Source: Caproicibacterium argilliputei (GTDB lineage Bacteria > Bacillota > Clostridia > Oscillospirales > Acutalibacteraceae). Taken from it: DNA of 64,000 bases. The DNA lies in the NCBI RefSeq assembly GCF_029211325.2, contig NZ_CP135996.1:1426001-1490000 (forward strand), in the 5' to 3' direction. The notes beneath the pieces are model-generated. The model was not told where the DNA came from, did not search any database, and was given only the letters and a program-made list of their open reading frames with translations. Shown here one piece after another: positions 19,457-27,981 of this stretch (position 1 is its first letter; each line of letters opens with the position of its first letter). The position numbers and the translations under genes are program-made.

Positions 19457-20044
19457 GTGGACAAACCGTTAGAGCACGTTCTGTCTGCCTGCACAGACGG
19501 GCAGCTTGCCGAGTCTGTACAAAATGGAATTCCTGACGCGTTCGCTGAACTGACAGCCCGTTACCTGGATCTTGTGCGTGCAAAGGCAACCCCCTTTCAC
19601 TGTACGTTTTTAGATGCAGATGATCTCTGCCAAGAAGGTCTGTGGGGGCTTTATCTGGCCGCCTGTACCTATCAGCCGGATAAGGGCGCGCGCTTTTCCA
19701 CTTATGCGGGCATCTGCATCCGAAATTGTGTGGTCGCTGCTTACCGCAAGGCAGTAAATGGCCGGCAGCTGCCGCCGAACGGTTTTGTTCCACTCAGCGA
19801 GGGTGAGGAGCTTTCCGCACCGGAAGCCGATGAGCCGGAAGTTCTCTTGCTGAGCAAGGAACGGTTGGAAACCGTGCAGGAAGCTGTACAAAAAGTTTTG
19901 ACTCCCATGGAACAACGGGTACTGAAGCTTTATCTCAGCGGTTGCAAGTATTCGGAAGTTGCCCAAAAAATTGGGATTTCCCAAAAAGCAGCTGACAATG
20001 CACTCCAGCGGGTGCGGCAAAAGTTAAGGAAGCAGTCCTCATAA
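19457..20044 (+). CDS. Sigma-70 family RNA polymerase factor (SigH-like)
   Basis: A 195-residue sigma factor with region 2 (AFAELTARYLDL, DADDLCQEGLWGLYLAACTYQPDKGARFSTYAGICIRN) and region 4 (LTPMEQRVLKLYLSGCKYSEVAQKIGISQKAADNALQRVRQKLR, a helix-turn-helix) but no regions 1.1 or 3. Size and region 2 resemble SigH/Spo0H and other small alternative factors; I cannot name the regulon. The GTG at 19457 is chosen because it follows GAGG by eight bases and lies after the promoter, while the upstream ATG at 19418 precedes the expected transcription start. No anti-sigma gene is adjacent. A zinc-ribbon gene follows after 118 bp. Confidence 0.85.
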   Translation: MDKPLEHVLSACTDGQLAESVQNGIPDAFAELTARYLDLVRAKATPFHCTFLDADDLCQEGLWGLYLAACTYQPDKGARFSTYAGICIRNCVVAAYRKAVNGRQLPPNGFVPLSEGEELSAPEADEPEVLLLSKERLETVQEAVQKVLTPMEQRVLKLYLSGCKYSEVAQKIGISQKAADNALQRVRQKLRKQSS

Positions 20045-20162
20045 AGGCTGTTTTAATATGCCCTGTAGGCTTTTTTAGCAGGTAGGATTTTACAGAAAAC
20101 TGCGGTTCAATTCCGCAAAAGGGCAAAGAAATTTTTTATTTATTCTAAGCGAGGTAAATCAA

Positions 20163-20438
20163 ATGTACCAGGACAAGACTTTAATTTGCAAAGAGTGCGG
20201 CGCTGAATTCGTTTTCACCGCTGGAGAGCAGGAATTCTACGCAGCAAAAGGCTTTGTAAATGAGCCGCAGCGCTGCAAGGCCTGCCGTGACAAACGGAAA
20301 AATGGCGGTCGGCAAGAACGCGAGATGTTTACCGCTGTGTGCGCAAACTGCGGCAAAGAAGCAAAAGTTCCCTTTAAGCCGCGCGATGATCGCCCTGTTT
20401 ACTGCAGCGAATGCTTTGCAAAAATGCGGGAAGAATAA
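20163..20438 (+). CDS. Small zinc-ribbon protein
   Basis: The 91-residue protein has two zinc-ribbon-like units. The first pairs CKEC (residues 10-13) with CKAC (around 38-41), the second pairs CANC (around 57-60) with CSEC (around 78-81). FTAGEQEFYAAKGF-N-P-RCKACR is typical of a widespread conserved family of unknown function in Clostridia. The start ATG follows a GCGAGG site. A terminator follows at 20463. Confidence 0.85.
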   Translation: MYQDKTLICKECGAEFVFTAGEQEFYAAKGFVNEPQRCKACRDKRKNGGRQEREMFTAVCANCGKEAKVPFKPRDDRPVYCSECFAKMREE

Positions 20439-20462
20439 TTTAGTTCCAGTTTGCGTTTGCTT

Positions 20463-20490
20463 GCCCCGGGAACTTTCCCGGGGCTTTTTT
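20463..20490 (+). terminator. Rho-independent terminator
   Basis: GCCCCGGGAA pairs with TTCCCGGGGC and is followed by six T. It ends the zinc-ribbon transcript just before the DUF1858 gene. Confidence 0.85.
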
Positions 20491-20507
20491 AAAAGGAGGT
20501 ACAAAAA

Positions 20508-20711
20508 ATGGTCGTAACAAAAAATATGGTAATCGGTGAAATTCTGGATGCTGACAGTTCCACGGCACCTTTCTTCATACAAATGGGAATGCACTGCCTG
20601 GGATGCCCGGCTTCCCGCGGCGAGTCTTTGGAGGAAGCATGCGCCGTGCATGGCGTGGATGCCGATGAGATGGTAGAAGTATTAAATCAGCACCTGGCAA
20701 AACAGCACTGA
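20508..20711 (+). CDS. DUF1858 / redox-disulfide domain protein
   Basis: The 67-residue protein begins with the DUF1858 pattern TKNMVIGEILDADSSTAPFFIQMGMHCLGCPASRGESLEEAC. The CxxC in HCLGCPAS and the later Cys are the conserved redox-active or metal-binding residues. Such domains occur alone or near hybrid-cluster proteins; here the neighbours are trmK and Nif3-like genes. AGGAGG precedes the ATG by seven bases. Its exact function is unknown. Confidence 0.88.
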   Translation: MVVTKNMVIGEILDADSSTAPFFIQMGMHCLGCPASRGESLEEACAVHGVDADEMVEVLNQHLAKQH

Positions 20712-20718
20712 ACCGATT

Positions 20719-20760
20719 AGCCGCCCGGCAGCGCCTTGGCATCCGGGCGGCTTTCCTTTT
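20719..20760 (+). terminator. Terminator between the DUF1858 gene and trmK
   Basis: AGCCGCCCGG pairs with CCGGGCGGCT and is followed by TTCCTTTT. The trmK SD lies directly after the T-run, so trmK needs read-through or a promoter not seen here. Confidence 0.75.
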
Positions 20761-20773
20761 AGGAGTATTTTTC

Positions 20774-21466
20774 ATGACTTCGGAACATTCCATTCATTTA
20801 GGAAACAGGCTGCGGCTGTGTGCCGCATATGTACGGCCGCAGGCCGCATTATGTGATGTTGGAACTGACCATGCTTATCTGCCAATCTGGCTGCAGCAGC
20901 AGAGCCGCATTCACTGTGCTTTGGCTTGCGATGTCCGTTCCGGACCGCTGGAAAGCGCCAAAACGAATATTGCAAAGTTCCATTTGCAGGATCACATTCA
21001 AACGCGGCTGTCGGACGGACTTGCCGCCGTGCAGCAAGCGGAAGCTGAGGATTTTGTAATCGCCGGCATGGGCGGCGAATTGATTGCGCGGATTGTCGCA
21101 GAAACGCCATGGCTGAAAAACCGGCAGAAGCAACTGATTCTGCAGCCTATGACACGCCCGGAGCACCTACGTGCGGCTATGGCAAAAAACGGTTTTGCAT
21201 TGCTACAGGAAGATGCCGTGTGTGACGAAAATCGAGTTTACACGGCAATGCTGTATCGCTATGATCCCCTGCACGCGCCGATTGATGCAACCCAATGCTA
21301 CATTGGAGCGCTCAGCGGAAAAACAGCGGAGGAACGGCGTTACCTTAAACGGCAGGCAGACTTCTTGCAAAAGCGCATCGCTGGCTTTCTGCACGCACAG
21401 CAGCAGGAAGAAGCCGACCGGCTTCAGGCGATCCTTCTGCAGCTACAAAAATGCATACAGGAGTAG
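20774..21466 (+). CDS. trmK: tRNA (adenine22-N1)-methyltransferase
   Basis: TrmK methylates N1 of A22 in tRNA using SAM. The 230-residue product has motif I CDVGTDHAYLPIWL, ALACDVRSGPLESAK, the catalytic-site motif IAGMGGELIARI and LILQPMTRPEHLR. The gene overlaps nothing and ends exactly before the Nif3-like gene; this pairing is the same as in Bacillus (yqfN-yqfO). Confidence 0.93.
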   Translation: MTSEHSIHLGNRLRLCAAYVRPQAALCDVGTDHAYLPIWLQQQSRIHCALACDVRSGPLESAKTNIAKFHLQDHIQTRLSDGLAAVQQAEAEDFVIAGMGGELIARIVAETPWLKNRQKQLILQPMTRPEHLRAAMAKNGFALLQEDAVCDENRVYTAMLYRYDPLHAPIDATQCYIGALSGKTAEERRYLKRQADFLQKRIAGFLHAQQQEEADRLQAILLQLQKCIQE

Positions 21467-22243
21467 GTGAACCTTTTGACAACAACGGGAGATATTTATG
21501 ACTTTTTAGACAGCTTTGCACCTTTTCGTACTGCCATGAGTTTCGACAATCCCGGCCTTTTGGTCGGAGAACGGCAGACACCGCTGCAAACGGTTCTTTT
21601 TTCTCTGGACATCACACCACAGGTGGTCAAAGAAGCACATACACTAAAGGCACAGTTGGTGGTAAGCCACCACCCGGTTATTTTTGACCCGCTGAAACAG
21701 CTTGCAAAGGGTTCCGCACCGTATCTGCTGGCGCAATACGAAATTGATGCGGTTTGCGCACATACAAATCTGGATATGGCTGCCGGCGGAGTCAATACAA
21801 CGCTTGCGCAGTGCCTTGGGCTGCGCAACGTGCACACCCTTGTTGAGTATGCGCCGAGTCTGCCGGAAGCACTGGTCGGGGAACTGTCGGAACCGCTTGC
21901 GCCCGCAGCGTTTGCAGAACAAGTCAAACAGCAGCTGCACTGTGACGGTGTACGCTATACGGATGGCAAACGCACCATCAAAGCAGTCGGTCTTTGCAGC
22001 GGCAGCGGAGCGGATCTGATTTATGAAGCCGCTGCTGCCGGCTGTGAAGCGTTTGTCACTGGAGAAAGCAAGCATAATCTACTGCTGGATGCCGAACAAA
22101 TGCAGCTTACTTTGGTGGAAGCTGGGCATTTTGCAACAGAAGATCCGGTTATAAAACCACTTCTGCAAAAAATACAAAAACAATTTCCGGAGCTTTGCTG
22201 TATCAAAAGCAAAGCAATGCACAGCCCGGCACAATTTATCTAA
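21467..22243 (+). CDS. Nif3-like dinuclear metal centre protein (YqfO type)
   Basis: The 258-residue protein has the family motifs FDNPGLLVG, VVSHHPVIFDPL with the metal-binding histidines, CAHTNLDMAAGGVN, and the C-terminal EAGHFATE. Homologues form toroidal hexamers with a two-metal site; the reaction is not established. The GTG at 21467 directly follows the trmK stop, but a TTG at 21476, better placed behind AGGTG, is a fair alternative and would remove three residues. It belongs to the trmK unit. Confidence 0.92.
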   Translation: MNLLTTTGDIYDFLDSFAPFRTAMSFDNPGLLVGERQTPLQTVLFSLDITPQVVKEAHTLKAQLVVSHHPVIFDPLKQLAKGSAPYLLAQYEIDAVCAHTNLDMAAGGVNTTLAQCLGLRNVHTLVEYAPSLPEALVGELSEPLAPAAFAEQVKQQLHCDGVRYTDGKRTIKAVGLCSGSGADLIYEAAAAGCEAFVTGESKHNLLLDAEQMQLTLVEAGHFATEDPVIKPLLQKIQKQFPELCCIKSKAMHSPAQFI

Positions 22244-22268
22244 CATTTCCGGAAGAAGGAGGGAAAGC

Positions 22269-24029
22269 ATGGCACTGGATGGCGCTTTCCTAAGACATAT
22301 CAAGAAAGAAATTGAATCTACCGCACTTGGCACAAAAGTTGATAAGGTTTATCAGCCAAACCGTGACGAGCTTTTTCTGTTCCTGCGCGGGCGCAACGGA
22401 ACCTATAAACTCTTGCTCTCTGCCCGCGCCAACAGCGCGCGCATCCACTTTGTGGAGGGAACACCGGAAAACCCAAAATATCCGCCCATGCTCTGTATGC
22501 TGCTGCGCAAGCGTCTTTCTGGCGCCAGGCTGGTACAAATTCGCCAACTCGGTCTGGAACGTGCATTATTGCTGGATTTTGACGGAACCAATGAATTGGG
22601 GGACACGGTGCGTCTGACACTGGCTGTGGAAATTATGGGACGCTACAGCAATGTGATTTTTGTAGATGGTGATGGCAAAATCATTGACGCTTTAAAGCGT
22701 GTTGATGCAGAGATGAGCTCAGAGCGGCTGGTTTTGCCCGGACTCACTTATCATTTGCCACCGCCGCAGGAAAAGCTCTGTCTATTAGACGCAGAACCGG
22801 AACAAATTCTCGCCCGAATTCGCTCGCTGCCCGCAGACATGGAACTACAAAAAGCACTTTTGCGTACGCTGCAGGGAGTTTCTCCGGTTGTCTGCCGGGA
22901 ACTGCAGTTTCAAATTGGCGGGGAGCAGTCTGTCACCATTCACGATTTGTCCGCGGAACAGCAGAAAGCCTGTGTGGCGGCACTGACTAAACTGCGCAAA
23001 ATCATTTTGGAAATTTCCGGACAGCCGGTCATAGTCATGGGGCCGGAAAAGCCGTTTGACTTTTCTTTCTTGCCGATTCGACAGTATGGCTCTGCGGCGA
23101 AAGGGAACGTAAAGCCAACTTTCTCGGCACTTTTGGACAGTTTTTACGGTGACCGCGACCGCATAGAGCGAATGCACGTCAAAAGTCAGGATCTGCTGCG
23201 GATTCTTGCAACTGCTTCTGAGCGTTTAAGCCGGAAAATCAATCATCAGCGCGCGGAATTGCAGCAGTGCGAAAAGCGTGATGAAATGCGGACACGTGGA
23301 GACCTTTTGAATGCCAATCTTTATCGCATTCCCAAAGGCAGCGCTTCTGTTTCCGTGGAAAACTTTTATGAACCGAATCAGCCACCGCTGAACATTCAAC
23401 TGGATCCGTCATTGTCACCCAGCCAAAATGCGCAGAAATATTATAAGGCATACCGAAAAGCCAGCACCGCTCAGAAAATGCTGACTGTGCAGATTGCGCA
23501 GGCAAAGGAGGAACTTGCCTACTTGGATTCTGTACAGGAAGAACTTTCTCGCGCGGAATTGGAACGCGACTTGAATGAGATTCGCGCAGAATTGACAGAG
23601 CAAGGATACATTCGCCGCAAAAAAGGAAAGCACGGCAAGGAGCAACTGATGCAGCCCCTGCACTTTCAAACAAGTGACGGTTTCACGGTATTAGTCGGTC
23701 GCAACAACCGCCAAAACGACCAGCTGACTCTAAAACAGGCACATAAAAATGACGTCTGGTTCCACACGCAGAAAATTCCCGGCTCTCACGTGATTCTGGT
23801 GACACAGGGCAGAGAGCCAACAGAAATTGCCTTGGCAGAAGCAGCCGGTCTTGCGGCATTTCACAGCCGTGGAAAAGATTCAGCGCAGGTTCCGGTCGAT
23901 TACACATTGGTACGTTATGTCAGCAAACCACAGGGCGCTAAGCCCGGCATGGTTATTTACGTCCGTCAAAAAACCCTTTACGTAACTCCCGACGCAGAAT
24001 TTGTAAAATCCCGCATGGAACGTTCCTAA
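22269..24029 (+). CDS. rqcH: Ribosome quality control factor RqcH (NFACT family)
   Basis: RqcH binds stalled 50S subunits with peptidyl-tRNA and recruits tRNA-Ala to add alanine tails. The 586-residue protein has the NFACT-N domain (MALDGAFLRHIKKEIES, VDKVYQPNRDELFL, VEIMGRYSNVIFVDG), a coiled-coil middle, and the NFACT-R domain (DGFTVLVGRNNRQNDQLTLKQAHKNDVWFHTQKIPGSHVIL). Older annotations call it fibronectin-binding protein. It follows the Nif3-like gene by 25 bp with an AGGAGGG site. Confidence 0.95.
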   Translation: MALDGAFLRHIKKEIESTALGTKVDKVYQPNRDELFLFLRGRNGTYKLLLSARANSARIHFVEGTPENPKYPPMLCMLLRKRLSGARLVQIRQLGLERALLLDFDGTNELGDTVRLTLAVEIMGRYSNVIFVDGDGKIIDALKRVDAEMSSERLVLPGLTYHLPPPQEKLCLLDAEPEQILARIRSLPADMELQKALLRTLQGVSPVVCRELQFQIGGEQSVTIHDLSAEQQKACVAALTKLRKIILEISGQPVIVMGPEKPFDFSFLPIRQYGSAAKGNVKPTFSALLDSFYGDRDRIERMHVKSQDLLRILATASERLSRKINHQRAELQQCEKRDEMRTRGDLLNANLYRIPKGSASVSVENFYEPNQPPLNIQLDPSLSPSQNAQKYYKAYRKASTAQKMLTVQIAQAKEELAYLDSVQEELSRAELERDLNEIRAELTEQGYIRRKKGKHGKEQLMQPLHFQTSDGFTVLVGRNNRQNDQLTLKQAHKNDVWFHTQKIPGSHVILVTQGREPTEIALAEAAGLAAFHSRGKDSAQVPVDYTLVRYVSKPQGAKPGMVIYVRQKTLYVTPDAEFVKSRMERS

Positions 24030-24076
24030 TAATGCCTTTCAAACTCATGATGTTTACACAGAAAGAATTTTTGCTT

Positions 24077-25309
24077 ATGAAAAGACTTTGCCTGATTACG
24101 GATCATTACCCTTTTACACGGGGAGAACTTCCTTTCGTCCTGCCGGAATTGGCTGTGACGCATCAGTACTTTGATATCCAAATTTTCTCAAAGGAAACGC
24201 AGGGCCGTCAGGAATATATACCGCCATACGGAATCCCCGCTAAACATTTTGACCTCATTCCCAGCAAGGCGCTGAAAGCAGCCCGGTATCTTCTTTATAA
24301 AGCCAAGCCAATGTACCAGCAGGAAGTCAAGGAAAAACATCCGAATTTTCCACGGGATACGGTAGAATCGGAAGTGCGTAATTTCCTTTTTCAAGCTGAA
24401 ACGTTGCGAAAATGGCTGAAAAAAGAAGGCTGCTTCGCAGATTTGGAAAATACGGTTTATTATACTTTTTGGTACAGCACCGGAACTATGGCGCTGGTAC
24501 TGGAAAAGCTGCGGCATCCGCAGATGAAAATTGCAACGCGGGCGCATGGATACGACCTTTACGATGAGCGTCAGCCCTGCGGGCAGCTATTTAAATCCTA
24601 TATGGACCCCTATGTGAATCTCATCGCGTTTATTTCTCGTACCGGTCGTGACTATTACCTCAGCCACTTTGCCGAAAAGAAAAATCAGGATGCTTACCGC
24701 GTCTTTTATCTGGGCGTGCCGGACAACGGTTTAAATCCCCCAGCAGAAGCTGCGGGAAATGCGCCGATGGAGCTTTTTTCCTGCTCAAATGTCATTCCGC
24801 TGAAACGCATTTCGCTTTTGGTGCAGGCAATTCAACTTTTAAAGTTTCCGGTACATTGGTATCATGCCGGCGGCGGCGAGTCCTATGACGAAATAACAGC
24901 GTTATGCCATCGGTTGCTCGATCCCATGGGAAACATCACTTGGGAAATGCCGGGTGCCATTCCCAATACGGAAGTGATGCAGTATTATCAGCGGCATCAT
25001 GTGGATTTGTTTTTGACTTCTTCCCAAACAGAAGGACTGCCGGTATCTATCATGGAAGCATACTCCTACGGGGTTCCGGTTGCCGCCACAGCAGTCGGAG
25101 GAATCCCGGAAATGGTAAATTCGGGAACCGGATATTTGCTCTCTAAAAATCCGGAACCGCAGGAAATCGCTGAAGTCATCCGCGCCCACCGGGACGCCAG
25201 CCACACCATGCGCGCCAGCCTGCGCCTGAACGCGCGTCAATTATGGTTTAACTCATTCCATGATAAAAAAAACCATGAGAAATTCGCAAAAGCGCTTTTA
25301 AGCCTGTAA
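24077..25309 (+). CDS. GT4-type glycosyltransferase
   Basis: A 410-residue group 1 glycosyltransferase. The C-terminal GT-B half shows SCSNVIPLKRISLLVQAIQLL (the sugar-nucleotide strand), WEMPGAIPNTEVMQYYQRHHVDLFLTSSQTEGLPVSIMEAYSYGVPVAATAVGGIPEMV, with the ExGxxxxE-type pattern EGLPVSIME. The acceptor is unknown; cell-surface glycan synthesis is likely. The open frame starts at 24032, three bases after rqcH, but MKRLCLITDHYPF at 24077 is the usual kind of start. Support from a ribosome-binding site is weak for both. Confidence 0.85.
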   Translation: MKRLCLITDHYPFTRGELPFVLPELAVTHQYFDIQIFSKETQGRQEYIPPYGIPAKHFDLIPSKALKAARYLLYKAKPMYQQEVKEKHPNFPRDTVESEVRNFLFQAETLRKWLKKEGCFADLENTVYYTFWYSTGTMALVLEKLRHPQMKIATRAHGYDLYDERQPCGQLFKSYMDPYVNLIAFISRTGRDYYLSHFAEKKNQDAYRVFYLGVPDNGLNPPAEAAGNAPMELFSCSNVIPLKRISLLVQAIQLLKFPVHWYHAGGGESYDEITALCHRLLDPMGNITWEMPGAIPNTEVMQYYQRHHVDLFLTSSQTEGLPVSIMEAYSYGVPVAATAVGGIPEMVNSGTGYLLSKNPEPQEIAEVIRAHRDASHTMRASLRLNARQLWFNSFHDKKNHEKFAKALLSL

Positions 25310-25325
25310 AGAGGAGGATGCTAAA

Positions 25326-25745
25326 ATGGCAGAGGAACAAACCCCCGACAGAAAAGCGGAACTGGATGAAGCCAACCAGCTGAAAGACGAGGTCATGCTC
25401 GGTCTACAGGTGGGGGAACCGGCTGAAAGACTTTTACTGAAAGCGGTGCATGCACTTGCACTGATGGATCATGATACCGTTTCTTTTGAAGAAGCAAAGC
25501 GTACTTTAATTGCCATTTACGGCGATACGTTAGGCAAACCGGTTCCGCTGGAAATTGAACTGGAAGAATTTACAAAGCGCCTAAAGAAAATTAAAGTCTT
25601 TTACGAAGAGGCAAAAGAAAAAGCAGACAGCGAAGACCATGAAGATACAGACACTGTAGAACGTGCGCTAAACGCCATTCGGGCACATGAGCGCAGAATC
25701 GCTTACTTGAAAAGCAGGCTCGGGAAAACTTCTGACAAGGCATAA
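25326..25745 (+). CDS. Conserved-looking small protein of unknown function
   Basis: The 139-residue acidic and helical product has no motif I recognise. It is rich in Glu, Lys and Leu, with a probable coiled coil at the end (residues about 75-135) and an acidic patch SEDHEDTDTVE. GAGGAGG stands before the ATG, 16 bp after the glycosyltransferase, so it is likely co-translated with it. A strong terminator follows. Confidence 0.7.
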   Translation: MAEEQTPDRKAELDEANQLKDEVMLGLQVGEPAERLLLKAVHALALMDHDTVSFEEAKRTLIAIYGDTLGKPVPLEIELEEFTKRLKKIKVFYEEAKEKADSEDHEDTDTVERALNAIRAHERRIAYLKSRLGKTSDKA

Positions 25746-25798
25746 AGAAAACCCATTCTTCAGATTTTAACAAACGCTGAAGGATGGGTTTTCTTTAT
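25746..25798. terminator. Bidirectional terminator
   Basis: AAAGAAAACCCATTCTTCAG pairs with CTGAAGGATGGGTTTTCTTT with one bulge, between the plus-strand unknown gene and the convergent ACT-domain gene. Confidence 0.85.
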
Positions 25799-25815
25799 TT
25801 TGTATGCGGTTCCAT

Positions 25816-26274
25816 TTACTGTAGGGATTTTTGCACAGCTTCCAATGTTGTTCCGAAATCTGCTTCTGTAACCAACATGGAAATATCGACATCCGAGGTA
25901 GTGACAATGCGAATATCTGTATTGACAGTTGCCACAGCAGAAAACACCTTCGCTGCTACGCCGGGTGTATGCACCATATTGGCATCATAAACGTTAATCT
26001 TGCAATTTCCGCTACTGATAATCGTTTTAATTGACGACTTTTCCTGTAGGGCAGAGGTGAACTTTAAAATCTTTCCCAGGTCATCATCACTGATGGTGAA
26101 AGAAATTGCCGTACAGCAGCCATGGTTCGGCGAAAGGGAAATCATATCAACATTAATGCCCAAATCTGCGATTTTCACAAAGGTATCCGCTAAAAAGCTG
26201 GGATCAGCAGGACAATTTTGCAGGGTAACTAAAGTGATTTCACTGCTGGTATTGATTTTTTGAATTGCAGCCAT
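25816..26274 (-). CDS. Stand-alone protein with two ACT domains
   Basis: The 152-residue protein consists of two ACT-like units (about 10-75 and 80-150): ITLVTLQNCPADPSFLADTFVKIADLGINVDMIS, then INVYDANMVHTPGVAAKVFSAVATVNTDIRIVTTSDVDISMLV. This is the arrangement of the regulatory tail of aspartate kinase, but no kinase domain is attached. It is the last gene of asd-dapA-dapB under a lysine riboswitch, which suggests it senses lysine or another aspartate-family amino acid, perhaps for a kinase encoded elsewhere. That is inference. Confidence 0.85.
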   Translation of the reverse strand: MAAIQKINTSSEITLVTLQNCPADPSFLADTFVKIADLGINVDMISLSPNHGCCTAISFTISDDDLGKILKFTSALQEKSSIKTIISSGNCKINVYDANMVHTPGVAAKVFSAVATVNTDIRIVTTSDVDISMLVTEADFGTTLEAVQKSLQ

Positions 26275-26288
26275 TTCAATTTCACTCC

Positions 26289-27038
26289 TTATTTCAGCAA
26301 ATCTGACATATCATAAAGTCCGACCGGCTTACCAACCAGATAAGCCGCAGCATTGACCGCGCCAACTGCAAACACTTCTTTTGACTGTGCCGTGTGCGCG
26401 ATTCGAATGGTTTCATGATGCCCGGCAAACAAAACTTCGTGTTCGCCAACAATAGTGCCGCCGCGGATAGAATGAATCCCGATCTCAGACGGCTCCCGCT
26501 TTCTGCGCTGCGAATGGCGGTCGTATACATACTGCGTTGTGCCGGAACGCGTCTGCGAAATCGCATTCGCAATCATTAAAGCCGTACCGCTTGGAGCGTC
26601 AATTTTCTGATTGTGGTGCTGCTCAATTACTTCCACATCAAATGCACTGCCCAAAACCTGCGATGCCTTTTTGCACAGTTCTATCATCAAATTGATGCCC
26701 AAGGACATATTGCGGGAATAAAACACAGGAATTTCACGGCTTGCTTCCTTTAAAGCTGCTACCTGTTTTTCATCATATCCGGTTGTGCAGAGAATGACCG
26801 GGAGCTTTTCCCGTTTTGCAAGGGCAAGCAGAGAAAACAACGCGGACGGATTTGAAAAATCAATCATCACGTCGGCTTTGACATTGACCTCGGTTGGGGA
26901 GGAGAAGACCGGAAAATCACAGGCGCAGGGGCGCAGGTCAATCCCCGCTACAGCCTGCATTTGTTCCCGCTGTGCAATTTCCTGTGCCACAACATGACCC
27001 ATTTTTCCGCTGCAGCCGCTGATTATGACTTTAATCAT
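26289..27038 (-). CDS. dapB: 4-hydroxy-tetrahydrodipicolinate reductase
   Basis: DapB reduces HTPA to tetrahydrodipicolinate with NAD(P)H in lysine/diaminopimelate synthesis; in spore formers the substrate branch also leads to dipicolinate. The 249-residue product has KVIISGCSGKMGHVV (nucleotide-binding), VILCTTGYDEKQ, VFYSRNMSLGINLM, EVIEQHHNQKIDAPSGTAL with the catalytic His and Lys, and RGGTIVGEHEVLF. The ATG at 27038 (MIKV) is chosen; an in-frame ATG at 27050 is possible. Confidence 0.96.
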   Translation of the reverse strand: MIKVIISGCSGKMGHVVAQEIAQREQMQAVAGIDLRPCACDFPVFSSPTEVNVKADVMIDFSNPSALFSLLALAKREKLPVILCTTGYDEKQVAALKEASREIPVFYSRNMSLGINLMIELCKKASQVLGSAFDVEVIEQHHNQKIDAPSGTALMIANAISQTRSGTTQYVYDRHSQRRKREPSEIGIHSIRGGTIVGEHEVLFAGHHETIRIAHTAQSKEVFAVGAVNAAAYLVGKPVGLYDMSDLLK

Positions 27039-27067
27039 TGCTTGATACATCCCGTTTCTATTGAAAT

Positions 27068-27958
27068 TTATGAAAGCAGACCATATGCTTGCAAGACAGC
27101 CGCCAATTTTTCTTTTGCCTCCGGCTCCATCTCAATCAATGGCAGTCGACAAATGCCGCAGTCATACCCCAGCATACGCATGGCTTCTTTAACTGGAATG
27201 GGGTTCACGTCCATGAAAAGTGCCGACATCAACGGCAAAAATTTTGCTTCCATTTCCGCCGCCAGTTTCTGCTTACCGGCAAAGTATGCCGCACATAAAT
27301 CGTGCATCTCTGCCGGAAGGCAGTTTGCAAAAACAGAAATGACACCTTTGCCGCCCAAAGCAAGCATCGGCAGTGTCTGCTCGTCGTTTCCCGAATATAC
27401 GTTTAGGTTATCTCCACACAAAGAGATAGTACGAGCCACAGAAGTGATATCGCCGTTCGCCTCTTTGACACCGTTGATCTTCGGATGGTGCGATAAAATT
27501 TGATATGTTTCCGGTTTGACATTCACGCCGGTACGTGAAGGAACATTATAAATAATGATTGGTTTGGTTACGCGGTCTGCCAAATAGGTATAATGCGCAA
27601 CCAGCCCTTTCTGCGACGTCTTGTTGTAGTAGGGTGTCACCAAAAGCAGAGCATCGACGCCTGCTGCCTCCGCCGTTTTACATAGCTCCAGTGCGTGTGC
27701 CGTCGCATTGCAACCGGCACCGGCAATCACAGGAATCCGACCGGCAACCCGCTTAACACCAAACTGAAGAATTTTCTCATATTCTTCTGCTGTCAGAACA
27801 GGAGATTCGCCACTGGTAGCACACAGGACAACAGCGTCCGTTCTGTTGGAAAGGTGCAAATCCAACAACCGGCCCAGCATTTCATAATTTACAGTTCCGT
27901 CTGCGGAAAAAGGAGTGATCAGTGCAACCGCAGAGCCAGTAAAAATGGGATTCTTCAT
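27068..27958 (-). CDS. dapA: 4-hydroxy-tetrahydrodipicolinate synthase
   Basis: DapA condenses pyruvate with aspartate semialdehyde. The 296-residue barrel has TGSAVALITPF, CATSGESPVLTAEE, VTPYYNKTSQKGLVAHY, the proton-relay IYNVPSRTGVN and the Schiff-base lysine in KINGVKEANGD. The start at 27958 (MKNPIFTG) lies 11 bases after GGAGG; a TTG further upstream (27976) would add six residues. It is the middle gene of the lysine operon. Confidence 0.96.
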   Translation of the reverse strand: MKNPIFTGSAVALITPFSADGTVNYEMLGRLLDLHLSNRTDAVVLCATSGESPVLTAEEYEKILQFGVKRVAGRIPVIAGAGCNATAHALELCKTAEAAGVDALLLVTPYYNKTSQKGLVAHYTYLADRVTKPIIIYNVPSRTGVNVKPETYQILSHHPKINGVKEANGDITSVARTISLCGDNLNVYSGNDEQTLPMLALGGKGVISVFANCLPAEMHDLCAAYFAGKQKLAAEMEAKFLPLMSALFMDVNPIPVKEAMRMLGYDCGICRLPLIEMEPEAKEKLAAVLQAYGLLS

Positions 27959-27981
27959 AAGAAGAGATGCCTCCAAAAAGT

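Noticed and set aside
20045..20162. Terminator after the sigma gene
   Set aside because: GCC-CTGTA-GGC before six T is only a 3-bp stem, too weak to call.
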